Shown here piece by piece: positions 15,038 to 23,027 of a DNA stretch of 53,546 nucleotides (position 1 is its first letter; each line of letters begins with the position of its first letter). Made by a program: the position numbers and the translations under genes. The stretch covers positions 1-53,546 of IMG/VR virus record IMGVR_UViG_3300025146_000019; one strand, given 5' to 3'. The DNA comes from a virus. A model generated the notes under the pieces. It was not told where the DNA came from. It ran no database searches and saw only the letters and a program-made list of their open reading frames with translations.

Positions 15038-16575
15038 CGCAACCACTCCCTCAGGCTGTCGCCGGTGACCTGGGCAGCCACGTCCATCTTCGCCTGGAGC
15101 GCGGCCACGATGCGCTCGTCGACTGTGTCCGGCGCCACCAGGTCGACGTAGTGGACCGGGTGTACCTGCCCGATGCGGTGGGCCCGGTCCTCCGACTGGA
15201 GGCGCTCTGTGAGCTTGAAGCTGTTGTTGTAGTAGATCACGGTGCGCGCCGCGTGGAGCGTCAGGCCCTCACCGGCAGCAGCCGGGTTGCCGACGAAGAA
15301 CTCCGCATCCCCCTGTTGGAAGGAGCGCACCGCGTCGCCGCGCTCCTTGTCCTTCACGGTGCCGTCGTAGCGCACCCACGTCCGCTTGGCGGCGGTGAGC
15401 GCCTCGCAGATCAGGTCAATGTCCCGGCGGAAGCGCGCCCAGATGATTGCCTGGTGGGGCAGGTCCTCCACGATGCCCAGGAGGGTGTCGAGGCGAGGGT
15501 TGCCGCCGGGGATGTCCTCCAGCTTGGCCCTGAACGTCATCAGCTCTGGCTGCAGGTGGGCGACCCCGGCGTCGGTGGGTGGGATCTCCGCGGTCGTGGC
15601 GGGCACATACCCACAGGTGATCTGCTGGAGCCGCAGCAGCCGCACGATGGCGAGCGGTGCCATGACCTCTGCGCCGCTGTCCAGCTCTGCGACGAACCCC
15701 TCGCGCAGCTCGTCGTACAGCCGGCGCTGCGCGGGGGTCAGCTCGAAGCTCACGCGGCTGTAGAGCTTGGGCGGCAGGTCCAGGCCAGCCTGGTCCTTGG
15801 TGATGCGCGTGGCCACGCGGTCGACGATCTTGTGCAGCTGGTCGAGCCGCGTGTAGCTGACCAGGCGCGGGAACCGACGGCCCCCCGCCCAGCCGTCCTC
15901 CCACACGCCGAAGTACGCCTTCATGGCGCCGAAGGTCCCCAGCCCGTGGCGGTGCCAGAACTTCTCCTCCAGGAACTTCAGTGGCGAGTAGACGTCGAAC
16001 GGTCCGTTGGCCACCGGGGTGCCGTCCAGCAGCCTGCGATACGGCGCGTAGCGAGCGCTGGCCAGCACCGTGCGGGTGCGGATGGTGCGCGGAGTCTTGA
16101 TGCGGCGGGCCTCGTCCAGGACGTACAGGCAGCGGCGCCGGGTGAGGAACGCCTTGGCCAGCGCCTTGCCGCGCGTCGTGCAGAACCCGTCGTAGCTCAT
16201 GGTGAGCACCGCCAGGCCCCCGCACTCCAGCAGCGCCTCCGCCGCCGCCTGCTGCTTCCTGGTCTTGGCCCGGGACGAGTACCAGGCCAGGCAGGTGGTC
16301 GGGACGACGTCCGGCATGTGCGCCGGCACCTCATCGGTCACCCAGTTCCGGTGCACCCCCTCCGGAGCCAGCACCAGCAGTCCGCTGGCCAGTCCGCGCA
16401 TGTACAGCCAGGCTGCCGTGTCGATGGTGAGCTTGGACTTGCCGGTGCCCTGCTCCCAGTAGATTGCCCGGGTGGGCTCCTCCCTGCTGCGCTCCCACTC
16501 CTCCAGCTGGTGCCGGAAGGGGGTCGTCTTCCACGGGTAGTGCTCGGAGTCTCGTGCCTCAATCGTGTCCACCAT
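15034..16575 (-). CDS. SNF2-family DNA helicase/translocase
   Basis: The 513-aa protein has both RecA-like lobes of an SNF2 ATPase. The first carries EQGTGKSK at 41-48 and a Walker B variant DEAR at 154-157 in place of DEAH, then LLDGTPVANG. The second carries IIWARFRRDI, VGNPAAAGEGLTLH and ends with SEDRAHRIGQ, the motif VI arginine finger region. Phage SNF2 proteins act in replication or remodel protein-DNA complexes. ATG 16575 follows AAAAGGAG, with promoter TTGCTC-18-TATAGG 23 nt or more upstream. It is the first gene after the left control module, so it probably heads the early operon. Confidence 0.92.
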   Translation of the reverse strand: MVDTIEARDSEHYPWKTTPFRHQLEEWERSREEPTRAIYWEQGTGKSKLTIDTAAWLYMRGLASGLLVLAPEGVHRNWVTDEVPAHMPDVVPTTCLAWYSSRAKTRKQQAAAEALLECGGLAVLTMSYDGFCTTRGKALAKAFLTRRRCLYVLDEARRIKTPRTIRTRTVLASARYAPYRRLLDGTPVANGPFDVYSPLKFLEEKFWHRHGLGTFGAMKAYFGVWEDGWAGGRRFPRLVSYTRLDQLHKIVDRVATRITKDQAGLDLPPKLYSRVSFELTPAQRRLYDELREGFVAELDSGAEVMAPLAIVRLLRLQQITCGYVPATTAEIPPTDAGVAHLQPELMTFRAKLEDIPGGNPRLDTLLGIVEDLPHQAIIWARFRRDIDLICEALTAAKRTWVRYDGTVKDKERGDAVRSFQQGDAEFFVGNPAAAGEGLTLHAARTVIYYNNSFKLTERLQSEDRAHRIGQVHPVHYVDLVAPDTVDERIVAALQAKMDVAAQVTGDSLREWLR

Positions 16576-16597
16576 GCTGCTCCTTTTCTAGGTGCAG

Positions 16598-16627
16598 CCT
16601 ATACAGCAACGACACTCCGGAGAGCAA
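16598..16627 (-). promoter_or_regulatory. Putative early-operon promoter, TTGCTC-18-TATAGG
   Basis: On the minus strand TTGCTC (16627-16622) and TATAGG (16603-16598) are 18 bp apart, followed by a short leader with AAAAGGAG and the helicase ATG at 16575. It lies directly downstream of the GTCGAG repeat module and so is probably controlled by whatever binds those repeats. Confidence 0.6.
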
Positions 16628-16665
16628 GCACCGCGTGCGGTCAACTTGCTCGCGCTCCGACACGC

Positions 16666-16827
16666 CTCGACTTCCCGTTCGTGTTCTCCCTGCGATGCCG
16701 CGGGGAACTCGACGTACTCGACCAGCTCGACCGTTTCGCAGTTCGCCCGAGCCGAGGCTCGCGGGGCCACCGACCCCTCCCTCAATTCCCTACTCTTCTT
16801 CTTAGAAGTAGAGGGAGTCGAGTTCTT
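16666..16827 (-). repeat. Left copy of GTCGAG control module
   Basis: Read on the minus strand, this region has a pyrimidine/purine hairpin around 16827-16790 and, after about 58 nt, three GTCGAG boxes exactly 9 bp apart (16731-16726, 16722-16717, 16713-16708). These are followed by TTCCCCGCG, an 18-nt spacer and GAACGGGAAGTCGAG ending at 16666. The same series in the same order occurs at 45.46-45.62 kb on the plus strand. The hairpin overlaps the stop of the zinc-ribbon gene and may double as its terminator. Confidence 0.78.
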
Positions 16828-17419
16828 GAAGAGCCCCTGGTGGGGCCACGGGAATCGGGCGCTCCGACACCGCTTGTCCTGTTGCCCTCTGTGCGAGGAG
16901 GTCGAGGCACGGCTGACAGACGATGGCACCCAGCCGGTCGGGCCGCAGCGTGATGCGCTGGCGGCACCGCCAGCAGGGCATGGGGTAGGGCTGGCCCGTC
17001 GGGATCAGCGCCCGCTCCCTGCCCAGGTCCGTCACCAGCAGGAACTGCCGCAGTGTCAGGCCGGTGTAGCCGCTGCTATCGTTCCGGAACACGTAGGTCC
17101 AGGGTCCGCCGGTCGGGTCAACCCGGTGCAGCCACCACCGGTCTCGACTGGGCGGCAGCGGGTACTCCGCGCCCAGGCGGCCCGGGTGCCCGAGTGGGAG
17201 ACCAGCCACGACCGGCGGCTGGGGTCGCGTGGGTCGCTGGGGCGGCACAGGTGCTGGCGCAGCCGGCTGTCTCGGCCTCGATCGCATCTGTGGCACCCTC
17301 TCAGGTGCCCGGGGCCCAGGTGGGGCCGGCTGCGCCAGCGGAGCGTCGGGGGCCAGTCCTGGGAGGCCGAGCTGCCCAGGGAGCGGTGCCTGGCTACGGG
17401 ACCGCCGGCCTGCTGGCAA
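16802..17419 (-). CDS. Proline-rich protein with C-terminal zinc-ribbon-like motif
   Basis: The protein has up to 205 aa. Its N-terminal 85 residues are rich in Pro, Arg and Ala; the rest is compact, with WWLHRVDPTGGPWTYVF and a CWRC...CQPC pair about 20 residues apart that probably binds zinc. It ends in an acidic/hydrophobic tail (ELDSLYF). The start is uncertain: TTG 17419 overlaps the upstream gene by 26 nt and keeps GC-rich codon use, while ATG 17287 has GAGAGG before it and gives 161 aa. No family is recognised. Confidence 0.62.
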   Translation of the reverse strand: MPAGRRSRSQAPLPGQLGLPGLAPDAPLAQPAPPGPRAPERVPQMRSRPRQPAAPAPVPPQRPTRPQPPVVAGLPLGHPGRLGAEYPLPPSRDRWWLHRVDPTGGPWTYVFRNDSSGYTGLTLRQFLLVTDLGRERALIPTGQPYPMPCWRCRQRITLRPDRLGAIVCQPCLDLLAQRATGQAVSERPIPVAPPGALQELDSLYF

Positions 17420-17639
17420 GGTGCTGCTCCAGCCGGCGCTGGCGCAGCCGGGGCACGTAGCCGTGCAGGCACTCGTGCTTCCAGCGGACCAGCGCGTACT
17501 CGTTCAGGCTCGGGTCGCGCGCCGCCACCATCGTGAGCATGCGCGCGTAGTCCACCCGGGCGCCCTCCGGGAGGTACACCATGGGCACGCGACTCACGCC
17601 CTCCATGAGGACCAGCAGCGCCCTCTCTCGCTGCGTCAC
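17394..17639 (-). CDS. Hypothetical 81-aa protein
   Basis: A GTG at 17639 overlaps the stop of the HExxH lipoprotein gene (GTGA). The product is basic, with the segments RVPMVYLPEGARVDYARML and WKHECLHGYVPRLRQRRL. The gene also overlaps the next one. No family is recognised. Coupling suggests joint expression with the lipoprotein. Confidence 0.65.
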   Translation of the reverse strand: MTQRERALLVLMEGVSRVPMVYLPEGARVDYARMLTMVAARDPSLNEYALVRWKHECLHGYVPRLRQRRLEQHLASRPAVP

Positions 17640-18118
17640 TCGCCGCACCAGGGGCAGGTGGGCGGCTCCACGGTGCCGTCGGCGCAAACCGGCTCCAGCA
17701 GTGCCAGCTGGCAGGTCAGAGCGGACAGCCCGCTCCACAGCAGCCCCGCGTGGTAGTGGTCAGGGTCTCCGGTTCGCTGCCACTCTAGCGCGTGCAGCAC
17801 CTCGTGGGCCAGCGCCGACTTCGCGACGGAGCGCTCCGGGCGCCAGACCACGATCACCTCGAGCGGGCCGGCGGTCTCGCCCGCCACCACCACGCCGTCA
17901 GCGTTTGTCATGCCGGGCTCCACCCACAGCACATCCGGGCAGGTGCCCGCTGCCCACCCCGTCTGCTCGCCGTACCACTCGAGGGTCACGGCGCAGGCGG
18001 AGGCGGCCAGCTCCGGCGCGGGGCCCTCGGTGGGGGTGTAGACGCTGCCGCCGTGGGGGGACTGGGCGCAGCAGGTCAGGACGAGCAGGACCAGGATGGG
18101 CAGCGGGTTCTTCCTCAC
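17636..18118 (-). CDS. Predicted lipoprotein with HExxH zincin-like motif
   Basis: The 160-aa protein starts with a signal sequence (KNPLPILVLLVLTCC) whose Cys16/17 fits a lipobox, so it should be exported and lipid-anchored. The mature part has SALAHEVLHALEW with HEVLH at 105-109, a zinc-protease type motif, and a nearby HYH that could supply a third ligand. The C-terminus has several Cys residues (CADGT, CPWCGE). The GTG start lies 7 nt after the -10 box TAGAGG, so the message is probably leaderless. Its position beyond the tail-tip gene suggests a cell-surface role such as superinfection exclusion; lysis is the other possibility. Confidence 0.72.
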   Translation of the reverse strand: MRKNPLPILVLLVLTCCAQSPHGGSVYTPTEGPAPELAASACAVTLEWYGEQTGWAAGTCPDVLWVEPGMTNADGVVVAGETAGPLEVIVVWRPERSVAKSALAHEVLHALEWQRTGDPDHYHAGLLWSGLSALTCQLALLEPVCADGTVEPPTCPWCGE

Positions 18119-18125
18119 CCCACCA

Positions 18126-18154
18126 CCTCTAAGGCAAGCACGGGAAAAAGGCAA
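18126..18154 (-). promoter_or_regulatory. Putative promoter of the HExxH lipoprotein, TTGCCT-17-TAGAGG
   Basis: TTGCCT (18154-18149) and TAGAGG (18131-18126) on the minus strand are 17 bp apart and the GTG start follows after 7 nt, as in leaderless transcripts. It fills the gap between the two lipoprotein genes. Confidence 0.55.
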
Positions 18155-18155
18155 G

Positions 18156-18371
18156 TCACGCGCACTCCGGCCACTGGGGCGTGGAGGCGCAGCAGTCGGC
18201 GCAGTCCTCCGCCTGGCACTCGGCCACGCAGCCCTCGAAGCTGACGCCGGTGAGGTCGTGCTCCCAGGCGCAGTAGCGCTCGCACTCACTGGGCATGGCG
18301 TCGGGGGTGGACTCCATGGGCTCGGTGCAGCCGAGGAGCAGGGAGAAGATAGCGACGGTGGTGAGTCTCAT
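18156..18371 (-). CDS. Small cysteine-rich lipoprotein
   Basis: The 71-aa product begins MRLTTVAIFSLLLGC, a clean signal peptide with lipobox LLGC and lipid-attachment Cys15. The mature protein is short and rich in cysteine (CERYC, GCVAEC, EDCADCC, PECA), suggesting disulfide bonds outside the cytoplasm. I chose ATG 18371 because the -10 box TACGAT ends 7 nt before it; an in-frame ATG at 18380 with GGAG before it would overlap that box. It directly follows the tail-tip gene, where other phages carry surface-exclusion proteins. Confidence 0.72.
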   Translation of the reverse strand: MRLTTVAIFSLLLGCTEPMESTPDAMPSECERYCAWEHDLTGVSFEGCVAECQAEDCADCCASTPQWPECA

Positions 18372-18378
18372 ACCGCCC

Positions 18379-18407
18379 ATCGTAACTCCATTGTTGCCTT
18401 TTCGCAA
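18379..18407 (-). promoter_or_regulatory. Putative promoter of the small lipoprotein, TTGCGA-17-TACGAT
   Basis: TTGCGA (18407-18402) and TACGAT (18384-18379) on the minus strand are 17 bp apart; the ATG at 18371 follows after 7 nt. This separates the lipoproteins from the late tail operon, so they could be expressed on their own, for example in a lysogen. Confidence 0.55.
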
Positions 18408-18430
18408 GCCCCTGGAGGAAACCGCTGCTA

Positions 18431-21400
18431 CTACCGGCCCTTGTGGATGCGCGCCTGGATCGCGTCGAACCATGGCCGGTTCGCGCCGCTGTTCACGCCG
18501 ACGAAGCGGATCCGCCAGCGGTCGGTGTTCGCCGGCATGACCAGGACGAAGTCGCGTCGGACCCAGGCGGAGGACCCGACGTTCTCGGCCGTCGAGTCCT
18601 TCGAGAGCAGGACGACGTCGGAGCTGTCGCGCAGCTCGACGATGATCTGGCCGGTGGCCCCGGACTCGTCGCGCCGCCAGACGGTCACGACTAGGACATC
18701 GCCGGCGCTCTTGTAGCCGACGCCGATCACGTTCTGCTGGTAGAACTCGCCCGATGCCGAGCAGCTCAGGAACCCGGCGCCCTCCAGCGGCGTGCTGGTG
18801 CTGCGCACCCAGGTCCCGGAGAGCGTCGTCCACCCGGCGAGGTCGACGTTGAACGTCGGGTTCGATAGTAGCGCGGTCGCGGGCTCGCCGATGACGTCGC
18901 CGACCTGGAGCGTGAAGTTGTCGAGCCGCGTGTCCGGCGCGCCGCCGCCAGGATCCTTGATGGTCGCCGTCAGGCGGAGCTTGACCACCCCGGCCGAGAG
19001 CGTGAGCTTCTGCTCGCGGAGCGTCCAGGTGTTCAGGACCGGCGAGTACTCGCCAGAGTCGTAGGTGTCCAGGACGGAGCTGTTCTTGTCGAGCGACTCC
19101 AGCTTGACCTGGACCTTGTCGGCCGCGTTGACCGCGTAGTCGAAGTATTGGAGGCTCGCGTTCCTGGTCGACAGCTCGTCGAGCGAGAGGGCGGCGACGT
19201 CGACCTCCTGCTTGATCGTCTGCGTCGCCGCGCCACCGTGGCCGAAGCACTTCCCGCCGTCGAGCCCGTTGGTCGTGAACGTCGGCGTCCCGGTCACGTT
19301 CGTCCATCCGCGGCCGTCGTCCTCGAATGACGGGTTCAGCAGCAGCTGGCGGAAGTGCGCCAGGATCATCTTGAAGCCAGGTCCCTGGAGCGACCGGAGC
19401 GTGTGGTTGCCGAAGACGTCCTCGAAGTTGTGCCGGGCGAATGCACGAACCTCACCGTTCGCTGTGCCCGAGTTCCACGACAGGCTGGTGACCGGCAGCC
19501 ACCCGCTCGCCGCAGAGATCGCCGTCACGAGATCATCGTGAGTCTGCGTGATCACGTGATTGCCACTGCCCTGGCTGGTCAGGTCGATCGCAGTCCCGAG
19601 GATCGCGTTCGCTAGGGTCGTGGCGAGCTGGAACTCGTCCGCGCTAGACCGGATGATGAAGTACGACGAGCCGGCGGTCAGCCCGCCGATTGCAGTCGCG
19701 CCGGACTCCAGCGTGTAGGTGATCTTGTTCCCGGTCTTGAACCCGTGCGCGGTCCGGGTGAGCTTGTCCGTCGTCGTGTTCACGCTGGCCGCTGCGATCG
19801 AGTACGTCGAGGACTCATGACGACCGTCCCACTCGTACTGGGTGGCCTCGGCTGGGTCATCATCGCCGTCGTCACCGCGCTGTATCTGGGCGTGGAGTCG
19901 GTCGTAGCGCTGCCAGGTCCCGAACAGCTCGTTCTCGACCACGTAACCGGAGAGCTTCGAGCCACTGGCCGCCTCGGCGGTCGTGTCGTTCGTCGCGGTC
20001 GTCAGCACCTTGCCGATTCGCTGCTGCAGCTTGACACTCTTGGGCGGATACGGCCGAGCAGCCCGCTGCTGCAGCTGGAGCGCGACGGCGGTCACGGCGT
20101 CCTCGGAGACGTAGCCCCAGCTGCCACGCGGCACCAGCTTCACCGACAGCGCCTCGTCGCCGTCGAACTCCAGGGTGCCGACGATCGCGTCGCGGATGTG
20201 GCCGACGAAGTAGACCGGGGTGTTCGCGGCCCACTCGCGCGGCACCGTGTCGAGCAGGCCGCGCCAGGGGTCCTGCAGGACCCAGGTCCCGTCGCCCAGG
20301 TCAGTGACCTCCTCCCACCCGATGAACTCGTGGTCCCCCATCGGGTCTCCGACGAGCACGATGTTCTTGCCGGAGACGCGGATGGTGGACTCGGCGAACA
20401 GCGCCTTGATGATCGTAGACGCGGGGACTCCGTTCGGCGTGACGACCTGATACACGTTGAACGAGCTGGCGGTGTCGTAGGGCTCCGTGGTGCGCAGGAT
20501 CTGGGCCTGCAGCTTGCCCTTCGCCGTGAAGGGCAGCGGGTTCTTGTCGCTCGCGGTGACCGACCCATCCTGCACCCTCGGCTTGAAGTCCAGCGTGGTC
20601 GTGCCTGGGTCCGCCACCGGGTACATGACGGTCGCCTTGTCCGGGTCGTCCGGCCGCTCGGCCAGCACCTGGAACCACCGTGGGGTCTCCAGGATCGCCT
20701 CGTCGGAGACCAGCGAGGCACCTGGGTCGATGGCCGGCGGTGCGGGGTTGACCGCCGGGAACCCGGAGCCTGCCGCCGGCTGGGCGAAGCGGTCCTGCAC
20801 GCACTCGATCTTCACACGTCCGTCCTCGAGCGCGCCGCGGCTTACTCGCACCACCCGGAGCACCATCTGGGTGATCGAGTAGTCGGGCCAGGTCCAGACG
20901 ATGGGGTCCCCGGGCAGGACCGTGTGCGCGTCGCGGTTGCAGATGAGGGCCACGGTAGCCCAGGGGCGGCACAGCGCCAGCTTCTCGCGGCTGGCGAGCG
21001 TCTGGGCCAGCCGCATGTTGGTGACGCCGGGCATGTAGATGGTGTGCAGCCGTGGCGAGCTGCCGTGCGACGCGACCATGACGGCGGGTGCCTGACTGAA
21101 CGCGGTGTTCTCGCGGAAGTCCATCTCGCGGTCCCGGAACTTGACGGCCACCTCGTCGTAGACGCCGTCCCAGGTACCGGCGGTGTACTCCACGTCCTCG
21201 ACGTTGTCGTCGTTGAACACTGGTAGGTCACCGATGGTGTAGTCGTCGCGGATCAGCTTCAGCTCGACCTTGCCGGTCACCGGGTTGAACCGCAGCACCC
21301 CGTCGATCTGGTGGCAGATCTCCTCGACCAGCTGGCGCGCGTCGTTCTGGTTGTAGGCCGTGAGGCCCACGCCGTTCTTCTCGGTCAGCAGCGTGTCGCG

Positions 21401-22819
21401 ACCCGCGGTGAAGGTGGACGTCTCCACGTCGGTGGTCGGCAGGCCCAGGCGCCCGTGTCGGGTGGTGAGCAGGTCGTACAGCGCGGTGGCGGGGTTCAGC
21501 TCGTACTCGACTGTGGCGGTGCCGCCCAGCGCGTTGGGCGCGGAGAGCACCCAGAACGAGAGCTGTGGCAGGTACGGCTGGCGACCGAGCAGGAAGCCCA
21601 GAGCACCCGCCAGGTAGATCTGGTGCGTCCCGGTGCCCTGGCTGGTGAGGTTGATCTCGGTGCCGGCCTCGGCGTTGGCCTTGGAGGTAGCGAGCTGGAA
21701 CGAGTCGTCCCCTGTCTTGATCAGGTAGTACGTGTTGCCGCTGGTGAGCCCGCCGATCGGGGCGCTGCCCTGGACGTAGATGACCGCCGCGCCTGTCTGG
21801 TACTCCACCAGGCTCGTGAAGCTCAGGTCGAACGAACCGGTGACGGTGTCGGTACCGGTGTCGACATCGCCCGCTGCGAAGCTGATCGCCTTCTTCCTCG
21901 CACCCAGTGCGATCGTCGCGATGCCGCGGTAGGCGGGCAGGTGGTCCTTGTTGAAGATGCCTGAGAGCGCGTTCTCGAAGTCGTACGCCTCGGAGACGAT
22001 GGCCGAGCGGCCCACGTCGTACTCGCCGTCGGAGTACTCGAAGCTGCCGTCGATCCTGATCTCGGTGGCGACTGGCAGGCTGGTGTTCGAGGGCCCGATG
22101 ACGAAGAACGCGGTGCTCGCGGTGGCTGTGATGTCGATCGCGGTGCCGTCGATGGCGTCCTGCATGGACAGGGCCACCTTGAACTTGTTCGCGTCGACGC
22201 GGATGGCGTAGTAGCGGCGGAGGGCGGTCAGTGGTGCCGGCACGGTGTGCCCGGACAGGCCGACGAAGAACATGATCGGGTCGCCGGTCAGCATGCCGTG
22301 CGTCGTCTTCGTGATCTCGTCGGTGGTGGTGTTCACGTCCGTCGTCGCGAGCGCCACCGCACCGCCCTGGCTCAGGTCGACGCGGCCGGAGTCCAGGTCA
22401 CCGGACCAGAGGATGCGCTCGCCGTACTGGATGCGCTTCAGCCGCACCGGGTACCCGTCGGTGCCCAGGCACAGTGCGTACTGCAGGGTCAGCCGATACT
22501 CGTAGGCTGCGGCGTTGGAGTCGTACCCCTCACCCAGTACGTTGCCGTCGGCGTCCAGCGCGATGAGCTTGAATGCGCCGTACCAGAGCAGCGTGGGCCC
22601 CTCGATGCGCTGCAGTCCGTACACCAGCGGGATCGGGGTGCCGCGCTCGGTGAGCGTGACCTGCACGTCGCCCAGCTCGGAGGGCTTCGCCCGCTCACCC
22701 TGCGGCCCCCGTGGCCGGAGGAAGTACTGGGCTGCGGCGCTGATGATGATGAGCGCCACGAAGCCCCAGATCGACGCGGCCTGGACCTGCGGGAAGTCGG
22801 TGATGAGGTTAGGTTCCAT
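18431..22819 (-). CDS. Tail tip / host-specificity protein (gpJ-like)
   Basis: This 1462-aa protein is the largest in the window and ends the tail operon. After a short hydrophobic segment (AASIWGFVALIIISAAAQY, about 14-32) comes a gpJ-type start, TERGTPIPLVYGLQRIEGP, and a long hub region. An ~80-residue beta module occurs three times, each with DxITKTTHG- or LTxGNxYYLI-like strands and a TEINLTSQGTGTH-type end (near residues 160-260, 330-410 and about 1010-1095). Two C-terminal beta sandwiches begin LLNPSFEDDGRGW and LLSNPTFNVDLAGW and look like carbohydrate-binding domains. ATG 22819 overlaps the previous gene by 11 nt. The tip role is secure; the receptor is unknown. Confidence 0.88.
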   Translation of the reverse strand: MEPNLITDFPQVQAASIWGFVALIIISAAAQYFLRPRGPQGERAKPSELGDVQVTLTERGTPIPLVYGLQRIEGPTLLWYGAFKLIALDADGNVLGEGYDSNAAAYEYRLTLQYALCLGTDGYPVRLKRIQYGERILWSGDLDSGRVDLSQGGAVALATTDVNTTTDEITKTTHGMLTGDPIMFFVGLSGHTVPAPLTALRRYYAIRVDANKFKVALSMQDAIDGTAIDITATASTAFFVIGPSNTSLPVATEIRIDGSFEYSDGEYDVGRSAIVSEAYDFENALSGIFNKDHLPAYRGIATIALGARKKAISFAAGDVDTGTDTVTGSFDLSFTSLVEYQTGAAVIYVQGSAPIGGLTSGNTYYLIKTGDDSFQLATSKANAEAGTEINLTSQGTGTHQIYLAGALGFLLGRQPYLPQLSFWVLSAPNALGGTATVEYELNPATALYDLLTTRHGRLGLPTTDVETSTFTAGRDTLLTEKNGVGLTAYNQNDARQLVEEICHQIDGVLRFNPVTGKVELKLIRDDYTIGDLPVFNDDNVEDVEYTAGTWDGVYDEVAVKFRDREMDFRENTAFSQAPAVMVASHGSSPRLHTIYMPGVTNMRLAQTLASREKLALCRPWATVALICNRDAHTVLPGDPIVWTWPDYSITQMVLRVVRVSRGALEDGRVKIECVQDRFAQPAAGSGFPAVNPAPPAIDPGASLVSDEAILETPRWFQVLAERPDDPDKATVMYPVADPGTTTLDFKPRVQDGSVTASDKNPLPFTAKGKLQAQILRTTEPYDTASSFNVYQVVTPNGVPASTIIKALFAESTIRVSGKNIVLVGDPMGDHEFIGWEEVTDLGDGTWVLQDPWRGLLDTVPREWAANTPVYFVGHIRDAIVGTLEFDGDEALSVKLVPRGSWGYVSEDAVTAVALQLQQRAARPYPPKSVKLQQRIGKVLTTATNDTTAEAASGSKLSGYVVENELFGTWQRYDRLHAQIQRGDDGDDDPAEATQYEWDGRHESSTYSIAAASVNTTTDKLTRTAHGFKTGNKITYTLESGATAIGGLTAGSSYFIIRSSADEFQLATTLANAILGTAIDLTSQGSGNHVITQTHDDLVTAISAASGWLPVTSLSWNSGTANGEVRAFARHNFEDVFGNHTLRSLQGPGFKMILAHFRQLLLNPSFEDDGRGWTNVTGTPTFTTNGLDGGKCFGHGGAATQTIKQEVDVAALSLDELSTRNASLQYFDYAVNAADKVQVKLESLDKNSSVLDTYDSGEYSPVLNTWTLREQKLTLSAGVVKLRLTATIKDPGGGAPDTRLDNFTLQVGDVIGEPATALLSNPTFNVDLAGWTTLSGTWVRSTSTPLEGAGFLSCSASGEFYQQNVIGVGYKSAGDVLVVTVWRRDESGATGQIIVELRDSSDVVLLSKDSTAENVGSSAWVRRDFVLVMPANTDRWRIRFVGVNSGANRPWFDAIQARIHKGR

Positions 22820-23027
22820 GGTACCCCGGCAGCCTCGCCGCGAAGGCGCTGACTGCTCGCTGGATGCGGACTGGCGTCCCCGTGGGGCTGTGCATCTCGT
22901 GGACCAGCTGCTCGCAGAGTGAGTGGATCGCCGCCACCAGCGCCGCGTGCTCGACACTCAGCGCCTCGTGGTCGGCCTGCAGCTGCTCGACCAGCGCCTG
23001 CAGCTCTGGCAGCGAGAGCACGCTCAC
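22809..23027 (-). CDS. Small coiled-coil protein of the tail region
   Basis: The 72-aa protein is a helical heptad-type peptide (LPELQALVEQLQADHEAL, then HAALVAAIHSLCEQL) with a basic tail. GTG 23027 overlaps the stop of the upstream hub gene (GTGA), and its end overlaps the gpJ-like start by 11 nt. Function is unknown; position suggests a tail-tip assembly helper. Confidence 0.68.
   Translation of the reverse strand: MSVLSLPELQALVEQLQADHEALSVEHAALVAAIHSLCEQLVHEMHSPTGTPVRIQRAVSAFAARLPGYHGT

Noticed and set aside
16666-16731. CRISPR-like array in the GTCGAG boxes
   Set aside because: The units are 6 bp at 9-bp steps with no unique spacers; they are operator-like repeats. No CRISPR array was seen elsewhere.
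16588-16929. 113-aa minus-strand frame across the left control module
   Set aside because: It runs through the promoter and repeats, overlaps the zinc-ribbon gene and has no coding-like composition.
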